Below are positions 6,758-15,265 of a stretch of DNA of 21,762 bases, piece by piece. Numbering within the stretch: the first letter of the stretch is position 1; each line of letters starts with the position of its first letter. Made by a program: the position numbers and the translations under genes. The stretch spans positions 1-21,762 of the forward strand of contig CANPVW010000291.1 in assembly GCA_947581745.1 (NCBI GenBank), written 5' to 3'. The notes under the pieces were generated by a model, which had not been told where the DNA came from, did not search any database, and saw only the letters and a program-made list of their open reading frames with translations. The stretch is from Candidatus Benthicola azotiphorus (GTDB taxonomy: Bacteria; Gemmatimonadota; Gemmatimonadetes; Palauibacterales; Palauibacteraceae).

Positions 6758-9525
6758 ATCGGGAGCCAGTAGCTCGCCTTGATCGCCAGGAAGCTGCGGC
6801 CGGGCTCTCCCAGGCTACGCCACGCGTCGCCCGGGTGGACCGGGTTCGGGCTCGTGACCGACACCTCCGACCCGCGGTTCATCTGCCACACCAGGTACAG
6901 CGTGGAGCCGCGCCTCCACTCCCATCGGAGGACCAGGTTGCTCCTGAAAGACAGGGCCTCGAAGTCCTCGAGCTCGAAGCTGAACACGTCTTCCCCGTCG
7001 GTGACGGTGATCTCGTGGGGCGCGGGACCCGTGCTCTCGCTGATCGTGGTCCCTTCGGTGCCGTAGACCCGCAGGTCGCCGCTGCCCGCTGCACTCAGCT
7101 CTCCGAAACGCGAGTAGCTTCCCGAGGCGGCGAACGGCTCCGCGTACGCCTCGAGGCTCAGATCCGGCGTGAAGGCGTAGTTGACCCGGAACTGGGCCGA
7201 CAGCTCACTGTAGTCGAGGAAGGCGAACACGTATCGGCTGCCGTACGTGGCCTCGCTGCCACCGTCGAAACGTCCGACGTACTGACGAGACTCGTACTGC
7301 CGCTCGTACTGCGGGTTGACGCTGATCTGGAAGGCGCCCCCGGGCTTGAGCTCGAGCCGGCCGTCGAACCTCGCCACCCAGCCTCCCAGCTCGTCCCGGT
7401 AGTACTCCCCGTCGACGCGGAAGGTCGTGAGCTTGCGCCGGTCCGAGTTGAGGTCGAGGGATCCGCCCCAGGAGCTCGTCGTGCCCATCGAGGGTCCGCC
7501 GCGCGTCAGCACGTCGCTCTGGGCTCGCGGCGAGTACGAGGTCTCGGCGCCGAAGCTCCAGTAGTTCAGCAGAGTGAAGTCGGCGCTCAGCTCTACGCCG
7601 CTCGGCTGGCGCACCCAGCCGTAGTTCCACGACCCTCCGCCCTCCAGCCGGAGGGAGTAATTGCGGAACGTGGAGCCCGGTACGGTCTCGCGGTAGCGGA
7701 TGCTGCCCCACCCCTCGATCCGATCCGCCTTGTGCAGCTGGCCGGCATCGTTGATGTCGAGACCCGGGGATTGGGTGCTCGCCCCGACCTCCCACAGCCA
7801 GTGCCGGGCGCTCGTGCGCTCGAACTCCAGTTCGGCCGCGAACCCGGAAAGCGACGTGCGGGTGGTGTCGTACGTCACGTAGTCGGCGTCCGGCCGCTGG
7901 AAATAGTGTGCGCTGAATTCCTGCACTCTGCGGATCGCCTGTGCCGTACCGGATATGTAGCTTCCGCCGACGAGGCCCCTCAGCTCGTAGGTGCCTCCCT
8001 GGATCCGCAGGTTCCAGTCGACCAGGCCGCCGTAAGCCTCGCGGTTCATGGTCAACGCGAGATCGTCCGAGGTCCCGAGGCTCCGCCGGACACCCGTGAA
8101 ACTCCCGCCCAGGGTCGATCCTTCGACTCCGAACTCCTGTTGCAGGCTGAGAACGGCCCAGCCGGTGGACGGCTCCACGCGGGCCTTGCCGAACGTGTCG
8201 GTCCCGGCGTCGTAGATGGCGGCCTTCTCTTCCGAGGTGACCGCGGCGAGGGCGCCGACGGAGAGTCCTCCCGGTGTACGCCCTGTGAGCTTGCCGGCGG
8301 CCAGGATGGTCGTGTTCCGCGGCAGGTCCACGAAGTCGGCGTCCGGTCGGTAGCGGGGCGCCGCGCCGATCCGCCGCGAGTAGAACAGCCCCTCCGATTC
8401 CAGGAGCTCCTTGCCTTCCACGAAGAACGGTCGTCGCTCATCGAAGAAGGTCGGAAACGCGGACAGATTGACTTCCGCCGGGTCCGCCTCGACCTGCCCG
8501 AAGTCGGGGTTGAACGTTGCGTCCAGCGTGAGACTCGGACCGACTCCCATCTTGAGGTCCGCACCAGCGCGGCCATCGAACTCCTGTTCGCTGCGGAAGG
8601 GATCGCTCGGGTCCACCAGAACGGAGCTCGTGAGGCTCGCGGCCCCAGCTGCATAGGGCGTCAGCTCGACGGGCCGTCGCGTCTTGATGCCCTGGAGACC
8701 TTCCAGGTCGCCGAACCACGAAGTCCACCCCGAGGCGTCGCGCGGAACCGCGATCCAATAGGCGTCTTCGCTCTTCTGCGGTATGAACCGGTTGATGTTG
8801 AGCCCGAAGGCGTTGTCCACCCGCTTGTTGAAACGAATCTGCGAGAATGGGATCTCCATCTCGGCGGTCCAGCCGATGGAGTCGATTACGGCTGCCGCTT
8901 CCCACACCGGGTTGAAGCTGTAGTCTCGATCTCCGAAGTCCTCATCGTCGCTGCCGGAGTACCAGTCGAGCCGGGTGCCGGCTGCGGTCACCGCGAAACC
9001 GTAGTGGGTTCGCCGGTTCTGGTAACTGTCCAGCAGGACGATGATCCGTTCCGAATCGCCTCCCTCATCACGACGCGAGAGGATCGCCCGAATCCCGGAG
9101 GGGTCGTCCGAGTACATTCGGACGCCCACGTACAGGGCGCTTTCGGTGTAGGCGAAAGCGATCTCCGTGAGCTCCGATGCCGGGGCCCCCTCGTCCGGTT
9201 CCCTCTGCGTGAAGTCGGAGGTGAAGACCGCTCTCCGCCACACCTCTTCCTCCAACTGCCCGTCCGGGTGCACCGTTTCGCCCGGTTCGATGGCCACTGC
9301 ACTCAAGGTCTTGCTGACGCAGTCCGGCTCGGTACGCCGACAAGGGATCCACGCCTGCACGGTGTCCCGGCGCGAAGATGCCGCTGACTCCTGTGGCTCG
9401 TCCGCGAGAGCCCGGGCATCCGGCGGCCGGACCGTGGCGCCGGCCAGCAGCATGGCTGCCAGCAGCACGGTCCTCGGTCTGGGGGGTGGTCTAGTCACTC
9501 GTCCTCGGCGGCTTCGCCCAGCCAC
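6754..9525 (-). CDS. DUF5916 outer-membrane protein with CBM9/DOMON-like N-terminal domain
   Basis: 923 aa. A basic N-terminus and hydrophobic stretch near residues 19-31 suggest an export signal. A carbohydrate-binding CBM9/DOMON-like beta-sandwich follows at about 85-275 (DGQLEEEVWRRA, ALYVGVRMYSDDP, GWTAEMEIPFSQIRF). The DUF5916 region then begins with PDFGQVEADPAEVNLSAFPTFFDERRPFFVEG and contains many alternating, aromatic-rich strands. The C-terminus (SFLAIKASYWLPI) is typical of a beta-barrel end, so an outer-membrane location is likely. The family has no settled biochemical function. Start: GTG at 9525 lacks an SD; an in-frame GTG at 9498 (residue 10) has GAGGA just upstream and would leave a tidier signal peptide. 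It is downstream of the TPR gene and overlaps the rhomboid start by 4 nt. Confidence 0.88.
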   Translation of the reverse strand: MAGRSRRGRVTRPPPRPRTVLLAAMLLAGATVRPPDARALADEPQESAASSRRDTVQAWIPCRRTEPDCVSKTLSAVAIEPGETVHPDGQLEEEVWRRAVFTSDFTQREPDEGAPASELTEIAFAYTESALYVGVRMYSDDPSGIRAILSRRDEGGDSERIIVLLDSYQNRRTHYGFAVTAAGTRLDWYSGSDDEDFGDRDYSFNPVWEAAAVIDSIGWTAEMEIPFSQIRFNKRVDNAFGLNINRFIPQKSEDAYWIAVPRDASGWTSWFGDLEGLQGIKTRRPVELTPYAAGAASLTSSVLVDPSDPFRSEQEFDGRAGADLKMGVGPSLTLDATFNPDFGQVEADPAEVNLSAFPTFFDERRPFFVEGKELLESEGLFYSRRIGAAPRYRPDADFVDLPRNTTILAAGKLTGRTPGGLSVGALAAVTSEEKAAIYDAGTDTFGKARVEPSTGWAVLSLQQEFGVEGSTLGGSFTGVRRSLGTSDDLALTMNREAYGGLVDWNLRIQGGTYELRGLVGGSYISGTAQAIRRVQEFSAHYFQRPDADYVTYDTTRTSLSGFAAELEFERTSARHWLWEVGASTQSPGLDINDAGQLHKADRIEGWGSIRYRETVPGSTFRNYSLRLEGGGSWNYGWVRQPSGVELSADFTLLNYWSFGAETSYSPRAQSDVLTRGGPSMGTTSSWGGSLDLNSDRRKLTTFRVDGEYYRDELGGWVARFDGRLELKPGGAFQISVNPQYERQYESRQYVGRFDGGSEATYGSRYVFAFLDYSELSAQFRVNYAFTPDLSLEAYAEPFAASGSYSRFGELSAAGSGDLRVYGTEGTTISESTGPAPHEITVTDGEDVFSFELEDFEALSFRSNLVLRWEWRRGSTLYLVWQMNRGSEVSVTSPNPVHPGDAWRSLGEPGRSFLAIKASYWLPI

Positions 9526-9535
9526 ACGGGAATGC

Positions 9536-9576
9536 GGAGTCCCGGCCTTCCGGACCGTGCGCTGGGTCCGGACTCC
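9536..9576 (-). other. Intercistronic bulged hairpin between TPR and DUF5916 genes
   Basis: CCGGACC at 9550-9556 pairs perfectly with GGTCCGG at 9565-9571 around an 8-nt loop. The flanks GGAGT (9536-9540) and ACTCC (9572-9576) extend the stem past a 9-nt bulge. It lies in the 95-bp gap (9526-9620), immediately ahead of the DUF5916 start. There is no U-tract on the leftward strand, so an RNA-stability or attenuation element fits better than an intrinsic terminator. Function inferred only from position. Confidence 0.4.
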
Positions 9577-9620
9577 AGGTCGTCGTCCCGGTTCAAAGAC
9601 ACTCGACGCGCGGCGAACGT

Positions 9621-11939
9621 TCAGTTGCCGGGGCGGTCTCCGGTCGAGCCCGACCGCAGCGCTCGCAGGCGCTCGGGAGCGTCACCCAGGTACAGGAGAT
9701 CCGTCAGCCCGGGACCCGCGAGCTCGAGCAGGCGCTCGTAGCGGCGGATGGCCTGATCCGGCTGCCCCAGTGCCTCGAAGGCCCGGCCCTCGAGGTACAG
9801 CGCGGCCTGGATCTGGAACGGATCCATCCGGTTTCCCACGCTGCCGAGGCGTTCCAGGTTCTCGGCCAGTGCAAGCGCCTCCGAGGCGCGCCCCACGTCG
9901 ATCAGGGCCATCGTTTCGAGACCCGCGCCGCCGATCGGCACCGGCCGCGGCGTCCCGATCAGCTCCCGGGTCTCGTCGAACAGCTCCACCGCCGCCCGGG
10001 GGTCGTCGCGGAACCAGGCGATGTGCGCATCAGCCAGTAGTTCGGCGGCCTCGGCACGGGTCCGTATGATCGCCGGCGCCTCGCCAAACCTGACGGCGGC
10101 CGTGTCCCGTACCGCTCTCATGTCCGCGTCGCGCCCCTGAACTCCCATGACCATGATCAGACCGAACAGGACGCCGCCGTTCAGCGGATCGAGCTCGTCG
10201 GCCTCCCCGTACGCTGCCTCCGCCCGGTCGAAGCGCCGGGTGAACAGGTCCATCTCCGCCGCCTCGAGCACGGGTGGTATCCGAAGGTCCGCCCTCCCCA
10301 GCTGCGCCGCCCGATCCGCGGCGCGCCGGAACGCATCGCCCGCGTCGACGTACCTGCCCTCGGCCGCGTAGGTGTCCGCTTCGAGCTGTCGCAGCAGGAC
10401 CGACGCCTCCGGATCTGCGACGTCCATGAACGGCTGGATCGCCCTCCGCGCGCCCTCCGGGTCGTCGTCGTGCAGATACGAACGCACGAGGTGCTGGTAC
10501 GCCGGCAGGAAGCTAGGCTCCAGGCGGAGAGCCTCACGGAACTCGTCTCGCGCTTCCTCGTTGCGGCCGATCATCTCGAGGATCTCGCCGCGCGAATCGT
10601 GCGGGTTGGCCTGTCCCCTCTCCAGCTCGAGGTACCTGAGGCTGAGAGTGTCCGCGGCCACGGTATCACCCGTGCGGCCGGCAATGTACGCCAGGTGATT
10701 GATCGCGGGCGTGAAGAACGGATCCAGCGCGACCGCCTGCTCGAGAACGGCGCGGCCCTCGTCCGTATGCCCCTGGCCGTCGAGGAACACGCCGAGCTGG
10801 TAGCGGGCGTCCTTCTCCTCCGGATACCTGGAGATCAGCTCCTGGAGCAGTCTCTCAGCAGTTGCCAGGTCTCCCTGCAGATTCGCCGCGAACATCGCCT
10901 CGATCATGTAGCGGTCCCGCTCGGTCGCGTTCTCCTTGAAACGGTCGGCGTTGGCGAACGCACGGAGTGCTTCCTGGCTCGTGTTCGCCTGCGTCCCGAG
11001 CCGCAACCACGCGATCGCGAACGTCGAATCGAGCTGCACCGCCCTGGCGTAGCCTTCCCTGGCTTGCTCGTTGAGGAAACGACGCTCGGCCAGCAGTCCC
11101 TCCTGATACGCCCGGTAGGCGTCCAGGTTGGAGGTCGCGAGCCGCGCTACCGGCGTGAGCTCGGTCGGCGTGAACGACTCTCCGAGCAGTCGTCTCGAGA
11201 GCCGCGCCGAGACATCGTCCACGAGGGCGAACACGTCCGTCCCGTGCGCCGTTTCGGCGGCCGTGACGGTGCCATCCGCGAGATCGATCAGCTGCACGTT
11301 GAGCCGCACCTCGTCGCCGGCCGCCATGAAGGAGCCCCGGACGAGGGTGCGCGCCCCGGATTGCGCGGCGATCCGAAGGGCCTGGTCCTCCGGGATCACG
11401 TCGGTTTCCTGCCGGCCCGCCTGCCGCATCAGATCGAGCAGACGCTGCGCGCTGACCACGCGCAGATCCGCGAACTGGGCGAGGTTCGTGGTGAGCATGT
11501 CCGCGAGGCCCGGCCCCAGCCAGTCGAGGCTGTCGGCTCCGCTGCTGTTGGCGAGGGGAAGAACGGCGAGCGATCCCGCGCCCAGGTCTCCGGGAAGGAT
11601 GCCGGCCGGCGCGAGCTCCGGTGAGCGGGCTTCCGGGTGGTCGCGAGCCAGGATCAAGCCCGTCCCGACCAGTGCAACCACGAGAAGCGTCCCCACGAGC
11701 GATGCCTCCATGCGCGTGACGGATTGTCGTCCGCCCGCGCCGTGGTACCAGCCGATGATCAGCGAGATGGGGAATCCGATCGCGATCAGGAGAAGGCTGG
11801 CATCGAGGATCGTGCGCTGGAACCCGTAGTTGTCCACCACGAAGCCGATGAACTCGAGAGCCACCCACCCGGCGCCGAGGTAGAGCACGGCCGTTCGCGG
11901 CACGTGCCGCTCCTGGAGCTTTCGGACGAGTTCCCTCAC
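9621..11939 (-). CDS. Membrane protein with three TM helices, TolB/FlgO-like domain and TPR array
   Basis: With the chosen start it is 772 aa. A short cytoplasmic head (MRELVRKLQERHVPRTA) leads into TM segments near 14-34, 45-64 and 79-98. A FlgO/TolB-N-like alpha-beta domain follows at about 123-251 (SLAVLPLANSSGADSLDWLGPGLADMLTTNLAQF, then LVRGSFMAAGDEVRLNVQLIDLADG). From about 275 to the end are tetratricopeptide repeats (A-Y-R-A-Y-Q-E-G-L, GYARAVQLDSTFAIAWLRLG and others). This architecture is common in Acidobacteria- and Gemmatimonadota-like genomes, often attached to kinases or cyclases; here no catalytic domain is present. A scaffold or envelope sensor role is inference. Start: GTG at 11939 has GAGAGGGA just upstream and matches family starts. 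ATG at 11990 or TTG at 12011 would add 17 or 24 residues without an SD. Confidence 0.85.
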   Translation of the reverse strand: MRELVRKLQERHVPRTAVLYLGAGWVALEFIGFVVDNYGFQRTILDASLLLIAIGFPISLIIGWYHGAGGRQSVTRMEASLVGTLLVVALVGTGLILARDHPEARSPELAPAGILPGDLGAGSLAVLPLANSSGADSLDWLGPGLADMLTTNLAQFADLRVVSAQRLLDLMRQAGRQETDVIPEDQALRIAAQSGARTLVRGSFMAAGDEVRLNVQLIDLADGTVTAAETAHGTDVFALVDDVSARLSRRLLGESFTPTELTPVARLATSNLDAYRAYQEGLLAERRFLNEQAREGYARAVQLDSTFAIAWLRLGTQANTSQEALRAFANADRFKENATERDRYMIEAMFAANLQGDLATAERLLQELISRYPEEKDARYQLGVFLDGQGHTDEGRAVLEQAVALDPFFTPAINHLAYIAGRTGDTVAADTLSLRYLELERGQANPHDSRGEILEMIGRNEEARDEFREALRLEPSFLPAYQHLVRSYLHDDDPEGARRAIQPFMDVADPEASVLLRQLEADTYAAEGRYVDAGDAFRRAADRAAQLGRADLRIPPVLEAAEMDLFTRRFDRAEAAYGEADELDPLNGGVLFGLIMVMGVQGRDADMRAVRDTAAVRFGEAPAIIRTRAEAAELLADAHIAWFRDDPRAAVELFDETRELIGTPRPVPIGGAGLETMALIDVGRASEALALAENLERLGSVGNRMDPFQIQAALYLEGRAFEALGQPDQAIRRYERLLELAGPGLTDLLYLGDAPERLRALRSGSTGDRPGN

Positions 11940-12059
11940 GGTTCCCTCTCGAGGCCTGTGCCCTTGTCGCGGAGTCGGAGTGCCCGTCATCCGCTGCGCA
12001 CCGGGGTGCAAGCTAGGATACGTGTCCGGAGCGGGCCAGTTTCAGGTCCGCGATGGGAA

Positions 12060-12097
12060 GACCGCCGCTCCGGGCACGGGTACCCGAAGCGGCGGTC
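12060..12097 (-). terminator. Strong hairpin downstream of the DUF4139 gene
   Basis: GACCGCCGCT at 12060-12069 pairs perfectly with AGCGGCGGTC at 12088-12097. After one mismatch, CGGG (12071-12074) pairs with CCCG (12083-12086) around an 8-nt loop. On the leftward strand the stem is followed by CTTCCCATCG, only a weak pyrimidine run. It sits 38 bp past the DUF4139 stop and before the TPR gene, so it plausibly ends the microprotein-SDR-phosphatidyltransferase-DUF4139 transcript. Confidence 0.6.
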
Positions 12098-12135
12098 GTC
12101 ATTCGTGAGCCGGCGGGGACCGGCGCTTGACAGCT

Positions 12136-13581
12136 TCAGCACCAGCGCACGCGTACGCGGTACGTGATCGTCTCCTCGCCGCGCGGAGGAATCTTCACGG
12201 TGAACTTGAACGTGTGGGCGTCCACCTTCGTCGGCTGGTGGGAGGACGAGAGGATCTCCCAATCCGCGCCGATCGGCTCGTACACCTCGACTTCGGCTTC
12301 CTCGTCCTTGTGGTTGCGCAGCTTGATCTCCCACTCGCTTTCAGTGACGCAGTCGGCGATGATGTCGAAGTCCATCTGCCGCCGATCTCCCACCACGTCG
12401 AAGGCCTCGCCCATCTTGATGCGGACCTTCTCGTCCCGCGGGGTGTGGTCGATCCGGTCTTCCCCGATGAACTGCTGCGCACCGGAAGCGTCGCTCTTGT
12501 AGACGCGGACGATACCGGCGGGAAGCGGCATGCCGAGACCGTTCTTCTCACTGTTCTCGAAATCGAGATACACGCCGACCTTCTGGTTCGATTCCACCTG
12601 ACCGTACGATCCGCGGAAGTAGTACGCGGCGCCGTAGAAGATCAGCCGCTTCCTGATGCCGAAATCAGAGGCTTCGAGCAGCGTGACCTGCTTCTGCTCG
12701 TTGTTCATCACCGAGGCGGGCCGGTTCAGCGTGTACAGGTGATACTCGAAGAACGCCTCCTCCGCGAAGGCCTCATCCATCGCCGCCTCGGAGACGGCCA
12801 GCTTCTGGGCCCGACCGTAGGCCGCGGGCGCCGAGACCCGCTGCACGTCGCCGGCCACCAGCTTGAGCTGCGCGTTCTCGTAGCTGGCGCCGCTCTGGTT
12901 GGTCAGCGTGACCCAGCCGGTGATGTCGCCGCGACGGTCGTTCTCGTCCACGACCATCACGTAGTCGGCCTTCCAGTTCAGGTTCTGCGTGAGGTACGAA
13001 GCCTCGACCCGCTGCCGGCTCGATCCGCTGTCCAGCTTCCACAGCAGAGTCGGCCGGGCGATCAAATTGTCCGGCAGCTCCGGGAACGCGAGGCGACCCG
13101 GGTAGTTGAAGGTGATCTCATCGCCGATCTTGAGGATCGTTCCCTGGTTCACGGACAGGACCTCGGCCTCGACCATCTCGTCCCGCCCCAGGACCTCGTT
13201 CCAGCGGTAGACCTTGACGGTGCGGCCCACGTACTTCTCGAGCAGCTTCTGGGGGCTCAACAGGTCGTACTGGTAGTTCTGCTCGAGTACCGTGAGTCGT
13301 CCACCGTCCAGGGCCCGGAGGTGCACGGTCTCGGGCTGAATGCTCGACGCTACGTCGCCGAACTCGAGCGACACGGGGCCCCGGGCCAGGCTGAGGTCCC
13401 GGATCTCGCGCACGAGCCCGAAATTCTGGTTGTACACGGTGATCATCACGGCTTCGCGATCGCCCGCCGTCGATTGCAGCCGCGGTGCCTCCTGCGCCGG
13501 GGCCGAGCGCGGATTCGGCATCGAGGCCGCGGCGACGTAGAACAGCGCCACGACGAGGCCGGCGGTGAGCTTCCTGATCAT
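12136..13581 (-). CDS. Secreted DUF4139 domain protein
   Basis: 481 aa, exported: MIRKLTAGLVVALFYVAAASM is a clear signal peptide, with probable cleavage near APAQ (27-30). The mature protein begins with a beta-rich segment (VMITVYNQNFGLVREIRDLSL, 45-65) and carries the DUF4139 region through KLDSGSSRQRVEASYLTQNLNWKADYVMVVDE and GWVTLTNQSGASYENAQLKLVAGDVQRV. It ends with repeated beta strands (EIKLRNHKDEEAEVEVYEPIGADWEI, then a closing ETITYRVRVRWC). The family is of unknown function; related proteins are mucoidy-inhibitor MuiA-like. Start ATG at 13581 has GGAGG at 8-nt spacing. It follows the CDP-alcohol phosphatidyltransferase by 51 nt, likely in one operon. No catalytic motif was recognised. 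Confidence 0.88.
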   Translation of the reverse strand: MIRKLTAGLVVALFYVAAASMPNPRSAPAQEAPRLQSTAGDREAVMITVYNQNFGLVREIRDLSLARGPVSLEFGDVASSIQPETVHLRALDGGRLTVLEQNYQYDLLSPQKLLEKYVGRTVKVYRWNEVLGRDEMVEAEVLSVNQGTILKIGDEITFNYPGRLAFPELPDNLIARPTLLWKLDSGSSRQRVEASYLTQNLNWKADYVMVVDENDRRGDITGWVTLTNQSGASYENAQLKLVAGDVQRVSAPAAYGRAQKLAVSEAAMDEAFAEEAFFEYHLYTLNRPASVMNNEQKQVTLLEASDFGIRKRLIFYGAAYYFRGSYGQVESNQKVGVYLDFENSEKNGLGMPLPAGIVRVYKSDASGAQQFIGEDRIDHTPRDEKVRIKMGEAFDVVGDRRQMDFDIIADCVTESEWEIKLRNHKDEEAEVEVYEPIGADWEILSSSHQPTKVDAHTFKFTVKIPPRGEETITYRVRVRWC

Positions 13582-13632
13582 CTGGCTATCCTCCGAGAGA
13601 GTCAGCTTCGGCTTTCCACTTCCGGATGACGA

Positions 13633-14376
13633 TCAGGCGGGAGGATGTTGCACATCCCTCCGGCGGCCCGCCGGTTCGAGTGCCGCGAGTGCGCGCAGAT
13701 TGCGCCTCGCCCTGCTCACCAGGAGCACCACCATCGCGAGGACGCCGAGGAGGCCCAGGACGTCGTACGGCGTGAACGGCACGTCGAGGACGTAGAACCG
13801 CATCGGGCCGACGATCGCCGCGCCGGTGTTGAGCGCGATCAGCAGCACCCGCGCCTCGGTGGGGCCGAGGACTCCATGGCCGAGCTTGAACTCGCCGAAT
13901 ACGTGCGTCTCGAGGTACACGTTCACCGACAGGAGCAGGTAGGCGATCGTGATCGCCAGGCCGACCGACAGCAGCATGTACGGCGAGAACCCGAGACCGA
14001 TGCCGATGGCCAGCGTCGAATAGGCGTCGGTGAGGTGATCGAGGTAGAAGCCGTAACGTGGACGCTCGATCTTCCGGTAGCGTGCCAGCGTTCCGTCGAG
14101 GCTGTCGCCGTACCACTGGACCACCAGGAGTCCATTGGCCACCCAGAGCCAGGCCGCGTCCCGGTTGCTCAGCATGTAGGAGATCGCGATCCCCGTCGAA
14201 GCGACGAGACCGAGCGCGGTGAGGTGGTCGGGGAGGACCCGGGCCGGGAGAGCCGCCGCCAGCTTCGGCAGCGCCCACGCCTCGAAGCGGGCCAGTGCGA
14301 ACCCGGCGAGCCGCTTGTGCTTTCCCTGAGCGTCGGGTCGAGGGGCGATCGGACGGTCAGCGACGTCCCCGCTCAA
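13633..14376 (-). CDS. CDP-alcohol phosphatidyltransferase family membrane enzyme
   Basis: 247 aa. Transfers a phosphatidyl or phospho-alcohol group from a CDP-activated donor, in the inner membrane. The family signature D-x2-D-G-x2-A-R-x(n)-G-x3-D-x3-D is complete: Asp91, Asp94, Gly95, Ala98, Arg99, Gly109, Asp113 and Asp117 (GDSLDGTLARYRKIERPRYGFYLDHLTDAY). About six hydrophobic helices are visible, with the motif after the second. The sequence does not reveal the acceptor (glycerol-phosphate, inositol, serine or another polyol). Start is TTG at 14376, overlapping the SDR stop as TTGA. A CGGAGGG SD (GGAGGG at 14384-14389) lies 7 nt upstream, which supports the non-ATG start. Translationally coupled to the SDR and probably co-transcribed with the DUF4139 gene. 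Confidence 0.92.
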   Translation of the reverse strand: MSGDVADRPIAPRPDAQGKHKRLAGFALARFEAWALPKLAAALPARVLPDHLTALGLVASTGIAISYMLSNRDAAWLWVANGLLVVQWYGDSLDGTLARYRKIERPRYGFYLDHLTDAYSTLAIGIGLGFSPYMLLSVGLAITIAYLLLSVNVYLETHVFGEFKLGHGVLGPTEARVLLIALNTGAAIVGPMRFYVLDVPFTPYDVLGLLGVLAMVVLLVSRARRNLRALAALEPAGRRRDVQHPPA

Positions 14377-15152
14377 GTCGGATCCCTCCGGTCCAGCACG
14401 TAGACGTTCCGCTGGGCGGTTGGCAGGAGGACCATGTCGAACACGTTCACGTGCGGAGGCCGGGTCACCACGAAGTGAACGCAGTCGGCGACATCCTGTG
14501 CGGTCAGCGGATCAAAACCCCGGTACACACCTTCGGCCCGCTCGTCGTCCCCGTGGAACCGGACGCGGGAGAACTCGGTGCGCACGAATCCCGGGTCCAC
14601 GCTGGACACCCGCACTCGTGTGCCTGCCACGTCCAGATTGATGCCCTCGGTGAGCGCTTTCACCGCGAACTTCGAGGCGTTGTACACGTTGCCCTTCGGG
14701 TACACCTGGTGGCCGGCGGTGCTGCCGATGTTCACGACATGGCCGGTCCCTCGCGAGACCATGTGGGGGAGCAGCTCGCGCGTGACGTTGAGCAGCCCCT
14801 TCACGTTGGTGTCGATCATGCGATCCCAGTCCTCGTAGTCTCCCTCCTGGATCGGATCGAAGCCACTCGCCAGGCCGGCATTGTTGAGGATCACGTCGGG
14901 CACCCGGCCGGCTTCGATCAGGGAGAGGGCCTCCCGGCTCACCAGGCGGCGGTCCCGCACGTCCACCTGCCGGGTCACGACTTCGACCCCGCACCCGTCG
15001 CGCAACTCGTCCGCCAGGGACTCGAGGCGGTCCAGTCGCCTGGCCCACAGGATCAGACTCGCCCCGCTCTCCGCGAAGCGACGCGCGCACGCCTGGCCGA
15101 TGCCGGCGCTGGCGCCGGTGACCAGGATCCAGCTTCCGTCGAGCTCGTTCAT
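14373..15152 (-). CDS. YdfG-like short-chain dehydrogenase (3-hydroxy acid / serine / allo-threonine type)
   Basis: 259 aa, NAD(P)-dependent oxidoreductase. Classical SDR elements are the TGASAGIG cofactor motif (12-19), Ala-Arg-Arg after the second strand (37-39, which suits NADP), NNAG (90-93), and the Ser144, Tyr157, Lys161 triad (YNASK). The stretches NNAGLASGFDP, DWDRMIDTNVKGLL, NIGSTAG and TEFSRVRFHGDDERAEGVY closely track E. coli YdfG, which oxidises L-allo-threonine, L-serine and 3-hydroxy acids and reduces malonic semialdehyde. Specificity is inferred from that. The frame stays open upstream to 15503, but homology begins at MNELDG; ATG 15152 is chosen although its SD is weak. It follows the microprotein by 29 nt and overlaps the next gene by 4 nt. 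Confidence 0.9.
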   Translation of the reverse strand: MNELDGSWILVTGASAGIGQACARRFAESGASLILWARRLDRLESLADELRDGCGVEVVTRQVDVRDRRLVSREALSLIEAGRVPDVILNNAGLASGFDPIQEGDYEDWDRMIDTNVKGLLNVTRELLPHMVSRGTGHVVNIGSTAGHQVYPKGNVYNASKFAVKALTEGINLDVAGTRVRVSSVDPGFVRTEFSRVRFHGDDERAEGVYRGFDPLTAQDVADCVHFVVTRPPHVNVFDMVLLPTAQRNVYVLDRRDPT

Positions 15153-15181
15153 CGCAGGTCCGTCGGTTGCATGGAGCCGGC

Positions 15182-15265
15182 TCAGTAGCTGCAGCTGCGC
15201 CAGAAGGCGAGGGCCGCGACGAGGAGAATGAAGGCGACGGCGACGACGAGCGGTCGGTTCTCCAT
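15182..15265 (-). CDS. 27-residue single-pass membrane microprotein
   Basis: ATG at 15265 is preceded by a strong SD, AAAGGAGA (15274-15281), at 8-nt spacing. The product is 27 aa: a short polar head MENRP, a hydrophobic stretch LVVAVAFILLVAALAFW long enough for one membrane helix, and a tail RSCSY with one Cys. It stops 29 nt before the YdfG-like SDR start, so it is the first gene of that operon. I know no named family for it. The SD plus an intact helix make a real product likely, but its role is unknown: small membrane regulator, partner of the phosphatidyltransferase, or translational leader for the SDR. Confidence 0.6.
   Translation of the reverse strand: MENRPLVVAVAFILLVAALAFWRSCSY

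Noticed and set aside
6835..9387. 850-codon open frame antisense to the DUF5916 gene
   Set aside because: High GC suppresses stops on the opposite strand. The composition is Arg/Val/Gly-rich without domains, whereas the minus frame has clear CBM9-like and DUF5916 regions.
12127..13629. 500-codon open frame antisense to the DUF4139 gene
   Set aside because: No recognisable domain; the opposite frame has a signal peptide, an SD and DUF4139 motifs.
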